A stretch of 64,000 nt of DNA, taken from positions 2,480,001 through 2,544,000 of the forward strand of contig NZ_CP007451.1 in NCBI RefSeq assembly GCF_000626635.1, written 5' to 3'. The notes beneath the pieces are model-generated. The model ran no database searches and was not told where the DNA came from. It saw only the letters and a program-made list of their open reading frames with translations. Of the stretch, positions 53,830 to 61,905 are shown one piece after another. Source of the stretch: Draconibacterium orientale. GTDB lineage: Bacteria > Bacteroidota > Bacteroidia > Bacteroidales > Prolixibacteraceae. Position numbers and translations under genes: made by a program. Numbering within the stretch: position 1 is the first letter of the stretch; each line of letters begins with the position of its first letter.

Positions 53830-54963
53830 TTATTTTCTGTAAACCCAAACTTCCGACCCCGGATTGTCTTCCATATATTTCACTTTCGCCGCATCGGCCT
53901 CGCTAAAGGTTTTGTAGCCGGCAATTCCTACAATAAAGAAACGACCTTTTTTCCCAACGTGAAAGGCGTCGTATCCTTTTTGTTGCAATTCGTGCAAATA
54001 ATTATCGGCATTTTCTTTTACCGAAAAGCTTCCGCCCACCAGATAGTACTTCATTGAGTCCTGCTCCTGAGCCGTCATTTCAGCAGGTTCGGGTATGTTT
54101 TGTGTGGTATCGGCAGCCAAAGTCGAGTCTTCTGCGGCTATTGTTACCGAGTCTGTTGCAGCAGTATCAATAGCGGCCGGTGCTTGTTCAATTGCCAATT
54201 CTTCGGCACTGTTTGTTGGAAGCTGTGTTTCTGCGCCGTTTCTTTCGCTATGGTTAAATCCTTTCAGATAAATAAATACAGAAACAGCAAGTAACGGAAT
54301 AATAATAAGCAGAAACAACCATGGTTTCCTCTTTTTGGCTTCTTTTTCCTTTGGTTGAACCTCCTGTTTTTCTGCTTTAATTTCCGGCTCTTTAACCAGC
54401 GGTTCTTCCGTAACGATTTCTTCCTGCGGTTCAGGTTTTGTTACTTCCGGTTCATCTTCTGCCTCTTCCGCTGTTTCTTCTTCCTGCGTTTCAGTCGTTT
54501 CATCGTCCGGTGTTTCAATCGTTTCATCGTCCGGTGTTTCCGCAGGCTGTGGTTCGCTGATCGACATGGCGCCAAGGCCAAACGAATCGAGTAGTAAATT
54601 CTCTTCTTCCGAGGCCTCAAAAACAATTTCTCCCTGTTCGTTGTACGAAAGTGCGCCCACTCCTTCAACAAAAACCTTGTCGCCTTTGTCGAGTTTAAAA
54701 AGCATCTCGTCGCGTTCTTTTTCAATACGAACCAATGCATTAAAATGCGATATGTGGAGTTTCTCGGCAATATGGCCAACCAACAATCCGTCGTTGTTTT
54801 TTAGCTGCCCGTTAAACGTAATGGTTTTCGACGGAGGTTTTATTTCGTCGCTCTCATCGCTAATTTCTGCCGGCCGGTATTCCGAAACAAAAGCCCCCAA
54901 TCCGGGAATGATTACAATATCGTGCTGTAGCAGAAGTGTGTATATTTCTTTTCCGAAGCTCAC
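53830..54963 (-). CDS. HU-CCDC81-like plus SPOR domain cell-envelope protein
   Basis: 377 residues from GTG 54963; the upstream frame to 55047 has no suitable start. Residues 1-75 (EIYTLLLQHDIVIIPGLGAFVSEYRP, TITFNGQLKNNDGLLVGHI) and the next ~70 (ISHFNALVRIEKERDEMLFKLDKGDKVFVEGVGALSYNEQGEIVF) are the paired prokaryotic CCDC81-like HU domains. A Pro/Glu/Thr-rich linker with ETPDDETIETPDDETTET repeats, one membrane helix (PWLLLIIIPLLAVSVFIYL region) and a C-terminal SPOR domain (YYLVGGSFSVKENADNYLHEL) follow. SPOR binds denuded septal glycan; HU-like domains face the cytoplasm. Likely a division-linked DNA/envelope tether. Confidence 0.88.
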   Translation of the reverse strand: MSFGKEIYTLLLQHDIVIIPGLGAFVSEYRPAEISDESDEIKPPSKTITFNGQLKNNDGLLVGHIAEKLHISHFNALVRIEKERDEMLFKLDKGDKVFVEGVGALSYNEQGEIVFEASEEENLLLDSFGLGAMSISEPQPAETPDDETIETPDDETTETQEEETAEEAEDEPEVTKPEPQEEIVTEEPLVKEPEIKAEKQEVQPKEKEAKKRKPWLFLLIIIPLLAVSVFIYLKGFNHSERNGAETQLPTNSAEELAIEQAPAAIDTAATDSVTIAAEDSTLAADTTQNIPEPAEMTAQEQDSMKYYLVGGSFSVKENADNYLHELQQKGYDAFHVGKKGRFFIVGIAGYKTFSEADAAKVKYMEDNPGSEVWVYRK

Positions 54964-55086
54964 TTGAATGAATTTAGGCAGTAAAATTACAAAACATAAA
55001 GTAAACTGCAACTGCCCAAAAATTAAGTTTTTACAAAAGCCTGCCAAGGAAGTGAACGAAGTGTCGGTTTCTGCATCGTTTTTTTC

Positions 55087-55094
55087 TACTTTTG
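55087..55094 (+). promoter_or_regulatory. -7 box (TACTTTTG) of galE
   Basis: Fits TAnnTTTG and lies 21 bp before ATG 55116. A TTG-initiated longer frame would start inside it. Confidence 0.5.
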
Positions 55095-55115
55095 TTGCTC
55101 AAATCAGTAAAAATA

Positions 55116-56144
55116 ATGGCAAAAAAGATTTTAGTTACAGGCGGAACCGGGTACATTGGTTCGCATACTGTTGTTGAATTACAGAATTCGGGCTACGAAG
55201 TTGTAATTGTTGACAACCTTTCAAATTCAAGTATCGATGTGCTGGATAACATCGAAAAAATTTCAGGAATAAAACCGGCGTTCGAACAGTTTGATTTGGC
55301 GGATGCTGCAAAAACCGACGAGTTTTTTAGCCGTAATTCGGATATTGAGGCAATAATTCATTTTGCAGCCTCGAAAGCCGTTGGCGAATCGGTACAAAAA
55401 CCCTTGCTTTACTACCGCAACAACCTGGTGTCGTTGATGAACCTGCTGGATTGCCAGTTGAAATACGGGGTGGCAAATATTGTATTCTCATCGTCGTGTA
55501 CGGTTTACGGACAGCCCGATGTTTTGCCGGTTACCGAAGACACGCCACGCAAAGATGCCGAGTCGCCATACGGAAACACCAAACGTGTAAACGAAGATAT
55601 TTTAAGCGACAGCATTGCCGCTTTTCCGCAATTAAAAGGAATTGCACTGCGCTATTTTAACCCGATTGGAGCACATCCGACTGCACTGATTGGCGAATTG
55701 CCGCTGGGTGTACCCCAAAACCTGGTGCCCTTTATTACCCAAACAGCCGCCGGTTTGCGCGACGAGCTAAAAGTGTTTGGCAACGATTACGATACGGTTG
55801 ACGGATCGGCCGTACGCGATTATATTAACGTGGTTGATTTGGCCAAAGCACACGTGGTAGCCATTGAGCGACTGCTGGGAGGCAAAAACAAAAAGAACTA
55901 CGAAATTTTTAACCTCGGTACCGGAAATGGTTTGTCGGTGTTGGAAATTGTAAACGGTTTTGAAAAAGCAACAGGCGTTAAACTAAATTACAAAATTGTA
56001 GGTCGTCGTGCCGGCGATATCGAAAAAATTTGGGCCGACACTACTTTTGCCAACGAAGAACTGGGATGGAAAGCTGAAAAAGGAACCGAAGAAACGCTGC
56101 TTTCGGCCTGGAACTGGGAGAAAAAGGTTCGCGGAATAAAGTAA
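55116..56144 (+). CDS. galE: UDP-glucose 4-epimerase
   Basis: 342 residues from ATG 55116 (MAKKILVTGGTGYIGSHTVVEL). The NAD-binding GxxGxxG, active-site FSSSCTVYG with the Ser and YGNTKRVNEDIL with Tyr-x3-Lys, RYFNPIGAHPT, and GTGNGLSVLEIVNGFEKATG are all as in GalE. It interconverts UDP-glucose and UDP-galactose for envelope polysaccharides. Divergent from the SPOR protein gene. Confidence 0.95.
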   Translation: MAKKILVTGGTGYIGSHTVVELQNSGYEVVIVDNLSNSSIDVLDNIEKISGIKPAFEQFDLADAAKTDEFFSRNSDIEAIIHFAASKAVGESVQKPLLYYRNNLVSLMNLLDCQLKYGVANIVFSSSCTVYGQPDVLPVTEDTPRKDAESPYGNTKRVNEDILSDSIAAFPQLKGIALRYFNPIGAHPTALIGELPLGVPQNLVPFITQTAAGLRDELKVFGNDYDTVDGSAVRDYINVVDLAKAHVVAIERLLGGKNKKNYEIFNLGTGNGLSVLEIVNGFEKATGVKLNYKIVGRRAGDIEKIWADTTFANEELGWKAEKGTEETLLSAWNWEKKVRGIK

Positions 56145-56173
56145 GAAGAAAGAATAGCACGTTTTATTTTTAT

Positions 56174-56203
56174 AGGAAGGCTTTGTTTAACAACAAGGCC
56201 TTT
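56174..56203 (+). terminator. Rho-independent terminator after galE
   Basis: AAGGCTTTGTT/AACAAGGCCTT (one G-T wobble), loop TAAC, then TTTTCTT. Confidence 0.8.
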
Positions 56204-56353
56204 TCTTATTTATTCAGTGAGGATCAAATTACAGGAGAGAAACGAACTGTAATTTGATGGTCGAACTAATCCCGATAGCAGAGCGTATCGGGCAAAATGA
56301 GTTTATTCTCCGATGCTTGCATCGTTTTTAATTAAATTCCATATTGATAGCCG

Positions 56354-56760
56354 TTAGCTTGTCACTACGGTGTACACATAACTATTTTAGGGGGCCTGCT
56401 TTACAATCGACTTTTAATATGCGGCGCAAGGTAGGGTTGTATTTCAAAAATCGGTAGCAGCTGCGCCTTTTTCATTTTTCTCTTCTATCCCCGGTGCTGC
56501 GCTCCCTGCGGGTGCTTCCCCCGGGCTATTGATTATGCACCCTTGGTGCTTAAAGTCCCGAAGTGGGCGACAGGCAATAGCCCGGTGCGAGTGGCTGAGT
56601 TTACGAAGACGTAAAGCACCGGGTAAAAGATCAATAAAAAAATCGTTCGGCGTCTAAATTTGATTAGAATTGGACAGCTTGTCCCGAACGAAAAATCGTT
56701 GCAGAATCATTTGAAAATGGGAATATTTAAGATTGTGTGTACACCGTAGTTAGCTTGTCA
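56354..56760. mobile_element. 385-bp MITE with 14-bp terminal inverted repeats and 11-bp target duplication
   Basis: CTACGGTGTACACA at 56365-56378 is perfectly inverted at 56736-56749. Immediately outside, TTAGCTTGTCA occurs as a direct repeat (56354-56364 and 56750-56760). The element has no coding frame of note. Inside, CGGGCTATTG (56522) pairs with CAATAGCCCG (56574-56583) and CCCCGGTGCT (56489) with AGCACCGGG (56615-56623), a nested fold. An 11-bp duplication fits IS4-type transposition. Confidence 0.8.
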
Positions 56761-56769
56761 GGAGGTAGT

Positions 56770-58056
56770 TTATTCGCCGTTTATTTTTTGCGGCTGCGGC
56801 AGTTCAACGTAAAAGGTACTTCCTTTTTTGGGAGCTGATTTCACATAAATTTTCCCCTTAAGCTTTTCGGTAAAATCTTTGCATATTTTTAGGCCAAGAC
56901 CTGTTCCTCTTTCGTTCCCGGTTCCCGGCAGCGATTCGGCAGTACCTTCTTTAAAAATACTCTTCAATTGTTCCGCGCTCATTCCCGTTCCTTCGTCTTT
57001 TACCGAAATTACGGGTGTGCCGTTTTCGTTTATCTGGCAATCAACATAAATATTCCCCTTTTTAAACGAATATTTTATGGCATTGGCCAACAGGTTGCGC
57101 AAAATGGGGTGAAGGAATTTCTTATCGGTATAAATTGAAAGATCGTCTGGTACCTGATTAATAATTTTTACCCCTTTTAACCCGGCTCTGTTCGAAACAT
57201 GGAGGCTTACCTCCCCGATGATTTTATTAAGTGGTATAAGAACCGGCGTAAATGTAATGTGGTTGGTTTCGAGCGAAGCCCAGTCGAGTATATTCTGAAG
57301 CAGTTCATCGGCTTGTTTTGCCGATTGCTGAATATGCGAAATAAATTCCTGATCTTGCTCTTTTTCCAATCCCGATTCGGTAAGTAATATGTCCGAGAAA
57401 CTCACGATATTGCTGTAAAAACTTCTCAGATCGTGCCCGATAACCGAAAACAACTTGTTTTTTGAGGCAATAAGCTCTCTCAGTTCATTCTCTGCTTTTT
57501 TCCGCTCGGTAATGTCTCTTACATAAGCGATCAAACGTTTATTCCCGTTAAGGTTAATAAACTTGCTGTTTATCTCGGTTGGGAAAATAGTCCCGTCCTT
57601 TTTTTTGTTTTCGCGCTCCACATAAACCTCGCCCGTTTCCATGTCTTCAGGAATTACATCGGGCAGCAATTCAGCAAATTCATCCGGAACCAGGTCTTTT
57701 ATCGTTAACTGTAACATTTCTTCGCGGGTGTAACCAAACATCTGGTGTCCCATTGTATTGCAATCCAGAATTTTCCCACGCTCATTTTCCACATATATTC
57801 CATCGAGCGACAAATCAATCAGTGTTCTGAATTTAATTTCACTTTCCTGTATGCTTCTGGTTTTTTTCTGGTTTTTGTTAATCAAAAGCGCAATGAAAAA
57901 TCCGGTTGTTCCACCAAACACGATTGATAATGCCAGGGATGGAACCGTAAATGGATTGATTTTTAAGAATAAGAACTGAAGGAAAGATAACAGAAAGATT
58001 ATTGACAGACCACTTGTAATCCCTGTAAAAAGCACCGACTTTGATTTGGTTTTCAT
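56770..58056 (-). CDS. PAS-domain membrane histidine kinase
   Basis: 428 residues. Two membrane helices (residues ~10-31 and ~38-60), then a PAS domain (FRTLIDLSLDGIYVENERGKILDCN to RLIAYVRDITERKKAEN), the dimerisation helix with phosphoacceptor His208 in FSVIGHDLRS, and the ATPase domain with NLLANAIKYS (N box), VKDEGTGM (G1) and ERGTGLGLKI (G2). No receiver is attached and no regulator gene lies next to it, so it is an orphan kinase. The MITE inserted 10 bp beyond its stop codon and may have replaced its terminator. Confidence 0.93.
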   Translation of the reverse strand: MKTKSKSVLFTGITSGLSIIFLLSFLQFLFLKINPFTVPSLALSIVFGGTTGFFIALLINKNQKKTRSIQESEIKFRTLIDLSLDGIYVENERGKILDCNTMGHQMFGYTREEMLQLTIKDLVPDEFAELLPDVIPEDMETGEVYVERENKKKDGTIFPTEINSKFINLNGNKRLIAYVRDITERKKAENELRELIASKNKLFSVIGHDLRSFYSNIVSFSDILLTESGLEKEQDQEFISHIQQSAKQADELLQNILDWASLETNHITFTPVLIPLNKIIGEVSLHVSNRAGLKGVKIINQVPDDLSIYTDKKFLHPILRNLLANAIKYSFKKGNIYVDCQINENGTPVISVKDEGTGMSAEQLKSIFKEGTAESLPGTGNERGTGLGLKICKDFTEKLKGKIYVKSAPKKGSTFYVELPQPQKINGE

Positions 58057-58131
58057 TAGTTTCTTAATTTAGGCGATATAAATATAGAATTTTTATTGAC
58101 TACATTTATAGGCGGATACTTCTAATATTTA

Positions 58132-58145
58132 AACGATGTAAAACC
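58132..58145. repeat. 14-bp direct repeat flanking the IS110-type region, left copy
   Basis: AACGATGTAAAACC, identical to 59926-59939. The two copies bracket the whole insertion sequence. Confidence 0.7.
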
Positions 58146-58150
58146 ACTAG

Positions 58151-58341
58151 TGTCCATTAAAAATAGGCGAATGAAAAAGATTCTTTCGCTTCTTTGCATT
58201 TCGCTCAGAATGACAGCGAGTTCTGATTTTATAAGATGGTGGTGGGGATATTCTGGCGGTTATGCCGCCAGAATATCCCCACCACCATCCAGCCTCTTGA
58301 GTCGTCTGTCATTCCGAGAGTCCACCCATTTTTAATGGGCA
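58151..58341. repeat. Nested palindrome with a 25-bp perfect hairpin
   Basis: The core stem at 58235-58259/58265-58289 (starting GATGGTGGTGGGG) is perfect over 25 bp with a TTATG loop. Outside it, CTCAGAATGACAG/CTGTCATTCCGAG and TGTCCATTAAAAATAGG/CCCATTTTTAATGGGCA are further inverted pairs, so the whole ~190 bp can fold back on itself. MITE-like; may be a separate small element. Confidence 0.8.
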
Positions 58342-58567
58342 TAATGAGGTAATGACAGTAGATATACCGAACTTAGCAGCAAGCCTGCACAGTTTGACCG
58401 TTCTTTGTATAGTGTTTTAAACCTGTTTGCGAGTTTGGTTCCAAAAGATTGAGGCATAATGAGTGGTACTGTTTGATTTTTCAAATATGTCCGAATGGCA
58501 GCCTGCCGACATATAGTCAATTTGCCCTTTTGGGTGTGGGCATTAGTAAAATTAAGATTTAAAAAAG
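58342..58567 (+). ncRNA. Candidate bridge-RNA region of the IS110 element
   Basis: IS110-group elements encode a bridge RNA in the noncoding stretch just before the transposase. This 226-bp leader has no reading frame and small stems such as GGCAGCCTGCC and CCCTTTTGGG. Assignment rests on position alone. Confidence 0.35.
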
Positions 58568-59874
58568 ATGGAAAAAATCAGGACTAATGCAGCGGGCATC
58601 GATATTGGTGCCAAAAAAGTTTTTACAGCCGTAGAGGGGCAGCCGGTAGTAAGCCATTTAACTTTTACCGAAGATTTTTACAAATTACGGGACTATTTGG
58701 TCGGACATAAAGTTGAAACAGTTGCGATGGAAGCCACCGGTGTTTACTGGGTGATTTTATACGACATTCTGGAAGAAGCCGGTATCGATGTTTGGCTGGT
58801 GGATGGTCGCCAAACCAAACAAGTTCCAGGCCGAAAAACCGACGTAAAAGATTGTCAGTGGATCCTACAACTACATAGCCATGGCTTGTTAAACCGGTGC
58901 CTTGTTGTTGATGCTGACATAAAAGAGTTAAGAAGCTATCTGCGATTACGGGAAGACCACATCAACTCTTCGGCGATGTACATCAATCAGATGCAAAAGG
59001 CATTAACGTTAATGAATATCAGGCTTAAAGAAGTTTTGAGCCAGATACACGGGGCAAGTGGGCTGGCAATAATAGAAGCAATCCTAAATGGAGAACGGGA
59101 CAAGCAGGTACTGGTTAGCTTGTGTCACCGTAGTGTTCTCAGTAAGAAAAAGGATTTGGTTATAAAAGCTCTGCAAGGCAAGTATACCGATGCCGGATTA
59201 TTTGCGCTAAAACAGGCTTATGATGGATATAATTTTTGTTTGCAACAAATTAATGAATGCGACAGCAAAATAAATGTTGTAATCAACAGGCTCGGTGAAT
59301 CAGGCGAAGGTCAGGATCTAAAAAAAAACGTAAAGCAGTACGTCACCACAAACCAAACGTTGAAAGGCTTGGCCCAAACCTGTTGAATATTTTTAATGGC
59401 AACGATGCAACCTTAATATCAGGTATTACCGATTATACATGGATGCAATTATTGGCAGAAACCGGTCCTGATTTAACAAGGTGGCCAAGTGAAAAACATT
59501 TTACAAGCTGGTTGGGACTGTCTCCGGGGCAGCATAGCTCTGGAAAAATGCGACGAAATGTAAAGAAAAAAGGCAAACCAAAAGCAGGGCAGATTTTTAG
59601 GGTAATTGCTCAGGGACTTATAAACAGTAAAGACATTGCAATAGGCTCATTTGGAAGACGATTACGTGGGCGAAAAGGCCCAAGAATAGCAATAAAGGCC
59701 ATGGCCCGAAAACTGGCAGTCCTTTACTGGCGCGTAATGGTAAAAGGGCTTGACTATGCAGAACAAGGAGTACAACTATATGAAGAACAAATAATGATAA
59801 ATAAAATGAGAACAGTAAACAAATTGGCAAAAGAACTAAACATGGAAGTAGTAAATTGTCAAAATGTAAATTAA
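58568..59874 (+). pseudogene. IS110-family transposase, frame shifted at an A9 tract
   Basis: Part 1 (58568-59386) is the DEDD RuvC-like domain with Asp12 (GIDIGAKK), Glu55 (AMEATGVYW), Asp92 and Asp95 (GRKTDVKDCQW). Part 2, reading the -1 frame after the A9 run (59320-59328), continues RKAVRHHKPNVERLGPNL and carries the C-terminal transposase-20 domain with FTSWLGLSPGQHSSGKMRR, including its catalytic Ser region. The site A AAA AAC is a classic -1 slippery heptamer, so programmed frameshifting is possible; decay or a sequencing error in the homopolymer would look the same. Confidence 0.85.
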
Positions 59875-59925
59875 TTCTGTCATTGGCAGCATAGCGAGGA
59901 ATCTAAATTGCTTATAGTAACCACT

Positions 59926-59939
59926 AACGATGTAAAACC
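59926..59939. repeat. 14-bp direct repeat flanking the IS110-type region, right copy
   Basis: AACGATGTAAAACC, identical to 58132-58145. Confidence 0.7.
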
Positions 59940-59953
59940 CAAAATCAATTTCA

Positions 59954-60073
59954 ATGGCATACTTAAAAGAAGCACAAAAGCGCGATTTTATTAATCAAAT
60001 GGCAATTATTACCCAGGAGAGTTTCGACCTGAGACCATGCTTGATGGCTTTCCAACCTAAGTTGATTCTCTGA
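59954..60073 (+). other. Short open frame, possible remnant of an interrupted gene
   Basis: A 39-codon frame (MAYLKEAQKRDFINQMAII...) directly after the IS boundary. It reads like a protein N-terminus but ends in a degenerate repeat (GATGG-GCTTTCCAACC, twice, at 60042-60120). Not recognised; may be noise. The rest of the gap to 60195 holds only that repeat and the rfbB promoter box. Confidence 0.25.
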
Positions 60074-60167
60074 CAACCATGGATGGTTGCTTTCCAACCA
60101 AGGTTGATGCTCTTTCGTCCTTCCTTTTTTTCTTACTCAAGCGTTTTTCTATATCTGCCGAAAAGCC

Positions 60168-60175
60168 TACTTTTG
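60168..60175 (+). promoter_or_regulatory. -7 box (TACTTTTG) of rfbB
   Basis: Fits TAnnTTTG, 19 bp before ATG 60195; -33 box not convincing. Confidence 0.5.
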
Positions 60176-60194
60176 ATTTCCAAAACAATAAAAG

Positions 60195-61250
60195 ATGAGC
60201 AAGACAATACTTATTACCGGAGGAGCTGGTTTCATAGGATCTCACGTGGTTCGTTTATTTGTAAATAACTACCCCGATTACAAAATTGTAAACCTCGATA
60301 AACTAACCTACGCCGGTAACCTCAATAATTTAAAAGATATTGAAGACAAGCCCAATTACGAATTTGTAAAAGGCGATATTGTTGATAGCGAATTTATTCA
60401 GCAACTGTTTGAAGCGCGACAGTTCGACGGGGTGATTCACCTGGCTGCCGAGTCGCATGTCGATCGATCGATTTCAAACCCTACCGAATTTGTTTATACC
60501 AATGTTATTGGCACGGTTAACCTGCTTAACGCTGCCAAACACATCTGGAAGGATAATTTCGAGAACAAACGTTTCTACCATATTTCGACAGATGAGGTGT
60601 ATGGTTCGTTGGGCGAAGAAGGAATGTTTACCGAAAAAACAGCTTACGATCCGCATAGTCCGTACTCGGCATCAAAGGCCAGTTCCGATCATTTTGTGCG
60701 TGCCTATAACGATACTTTTGACGTGCCAACAGTAATTTCAAACTGCTCGAATAACTATGGTTCATTTCAGTTTCCTGAGAAACTGATTCCGCTTTTTATT
60801 CACAACATAAAAAACAACAAGCCGCTACCGGTTTACGGTAAAGGCGAAAATGTACGCGACTGGCTTTGGGTGGTCGATCATGCCCGCGCCATTGATGTGA
60901 TTTTCCATAAAGGTGAAATTGGCGAAACCTATAATATTGGTGGCTTTAACGAGTGGACAAACATCGACCTGATTCGGGTAATGTGCCGCAAAATGGATGA
61001 AAAGCTGGGGCGCCCTACAGGCGAATCGGAAAAACTGATAACTTATGTAAAAGACCGCGCCGGGCATGATTTACGTTATGCTATTGATGCCACAAAAATT
61101 AAAAACGAACTGGGCTGGGAGCCATCGCTGCAGTTTGAAGAAGGTATTGAAAAGACCATCGACTGGTACCTTGAAAATACCGCGTGGCTCGAAAATGTAA
61201 CCTCGGGCGATTACCAGAAATACTACGAGCAACAGTACGTAAAAAGATAA
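60195..61250 (+). CDS. rfbB: dTDP-glucose 4,6-dehydratase
   Basis: 351 residues. MSKTILITGGAGFIGSHVVRLF (NAD-binding), KLTYAGNLNNL (substrate-specific signature), HLAAESHVDRSI, active-site HISTDEVYGSLGEEG with Thr-Asp-Glu, and YSASKASSDHFVRAY with Tyr-x3-Lys identify RmlB/RfbB. It makes dTDP-4-keto-6-deoxyglucose, the precursor of rhamnose and other deoxysugars of surface polysaccharides. The other rml genes are not in the window. It stands alone, closed by a terminator at 61312. Confidence 0.95.
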   Translation: MSKTILITGGAGFIGSHVVRLFVNNYPDYKIVNLDKLTYAGNLNNLKDIEDKPNYEFVKGDIVDSEFIQQLFEARQFDGVIHLAAESHVDRSISNPTEFVYTNVIGTVNLLNAAKHIWKDNFENKRFYHISTDEVYGSLGEEGMFTEKTAYDPHSPYSASKASSDHFVRAYNDTFDVPTVISNCSNNYGSFQFPEKLIPLFIHNIKNNKPLPVYGKGENVRDWLWVVDHARAIDVIFHKGEIGETYNIGGFNEWTNIDLIRVMCRKMDEKLGRPTGESEKLITYVKDRAGHDLRYAIDATKIKNELGWEPSLQFEEGIEKTIDWYLENTAWLENVTSGDYQKYYEQQYVKR

Positions 61251-61264
61251 TTTTAATTAAACAA

Positions 61265-61293
61265 TGATACGATCACTCCGAGTGATAGCATCA
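61265..61293. repeat. REP-like hairpin of the CACTCC(A/G)AGTG family
   Basis: TGATACGATCACT-CCG-AGTGATAGCATCA, with two mismatches in a 13-bp stem; related to 21143-21177. Confidence 0.6.
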
Positions 61294-61311
61294 CTAACTG
61301 CATGGAAAAAT

Positions 61312-61351
61312 CAGAAAAGGAGATACAACAATGTGTCTCCTTTTCTGTTTT
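61312..61351 (+). terminator. Rho-independent terminator after rfbB
   Basis: CAGAAAAGGAGA/TCTCCTTTTCTG, a 12-bp perfect stem, then TTTTA. Confidence 0.8.
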
Positions 61352-61424
61352 AGGAATGATTATTGTAAATTGTACGAACACAGAAATCAGTTTTTAGAAC
61401 ATACGGAAATTAAAAAGAATAAAT

Positions 61425-61895
61425 ATGAAACAAACATTTCTTTTGCTGGCGCTTGTTGTGTTGTTGGCGGCGTGCAGCACTACAAAACAAGTCAGGAGTT
61501 CGCAGAAAGGATTAAAAGGCAACTGGACATTGGCCTCAATTACAACCGATCAGGGAAACAAAGTGGAAATTAAAGAGTTGTTTAATCAGGCATCGCCCGA
61601 TTGTTTCGCGGGAAGCGAATGGAGCTTCGTTAGCAATAACAATTCCGGCACCTACTCGTTTATGGATGTGGCCTGCGTAAATTCCACCCACTCGATTAAA
61701 TGGTTTATGGAAGAAGATGGCCAGAACATTTACTTTTTGTGGAAATTTATTCCCGATGGTGTGAAGCCAAAAGATGTAACCGCCGGTTATAAGCTGAAAT
61801 TAATTGCTGAATCGGAGACCGAATTTGTTTTGGCGCAGGATGCAGCGTTCGAGGGCGACATCATTTCAATTTATTATCAATTCGTAAAAAATTAA
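61425..61895 (+). CDS. Lipocalin-like lipoprotein
   Basis: 156 residues. MKQTFLLLALVVLLAACSTTK is a lipobox leader (Cys17). The mature part KGLKGNWTLASITTDQGNKVEIKELF, GSEWSFVSNNNSGTYSF, IKWFMEEDGQNIYFLWKF and YKLKLIAESETEFVL follows the lipocalin-like layout (GxW opening and alternating strands) common in Bacteroidota. Ligand unknown. It lies 10 bp upstream of the OmpA-like gene, so the two are cotranscribed and both go to the outer membrane. Confidence 0.82.
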   Translation: MKQTFLLLALVVLLAACSTTKQVRSSQKGLKGNWTLASITTDQGNKVEIKELFNQASPDCFAGSEWSFVSNNNSGTYSFMDVACVNSTHSIKWFMEEDGQNIYFLWKFIPDGVKPKDVTAGYKLKLIAESETEFVLAQDAAFEGDIISIYYQFVKN

Positions 61896-61905
61896 GATCA
61901 TCGTT

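Larger units (their letters stand above)
58146..59925 (+). mobile_element. IS110-family insertion sequence with upstream palindrome
   Basis: The interval between the two AACGATGTAAAACC repeats holds a nested palindrome (58151-58341), a noncoding leader of about 225 bp, and a frameshifted IS110-type transposase. IS110 elements normally lack classical inverted repeats and long target duplications, so the exact ends are uncertain; the direct repeats are the only boundary evidence. Confidence 0.6.

Noticed and set aside
54441-54779. Basic antisense frames inside the SPOR gene
   Set aside because: They are shadows of the acidic linker and HU region read in other frames.
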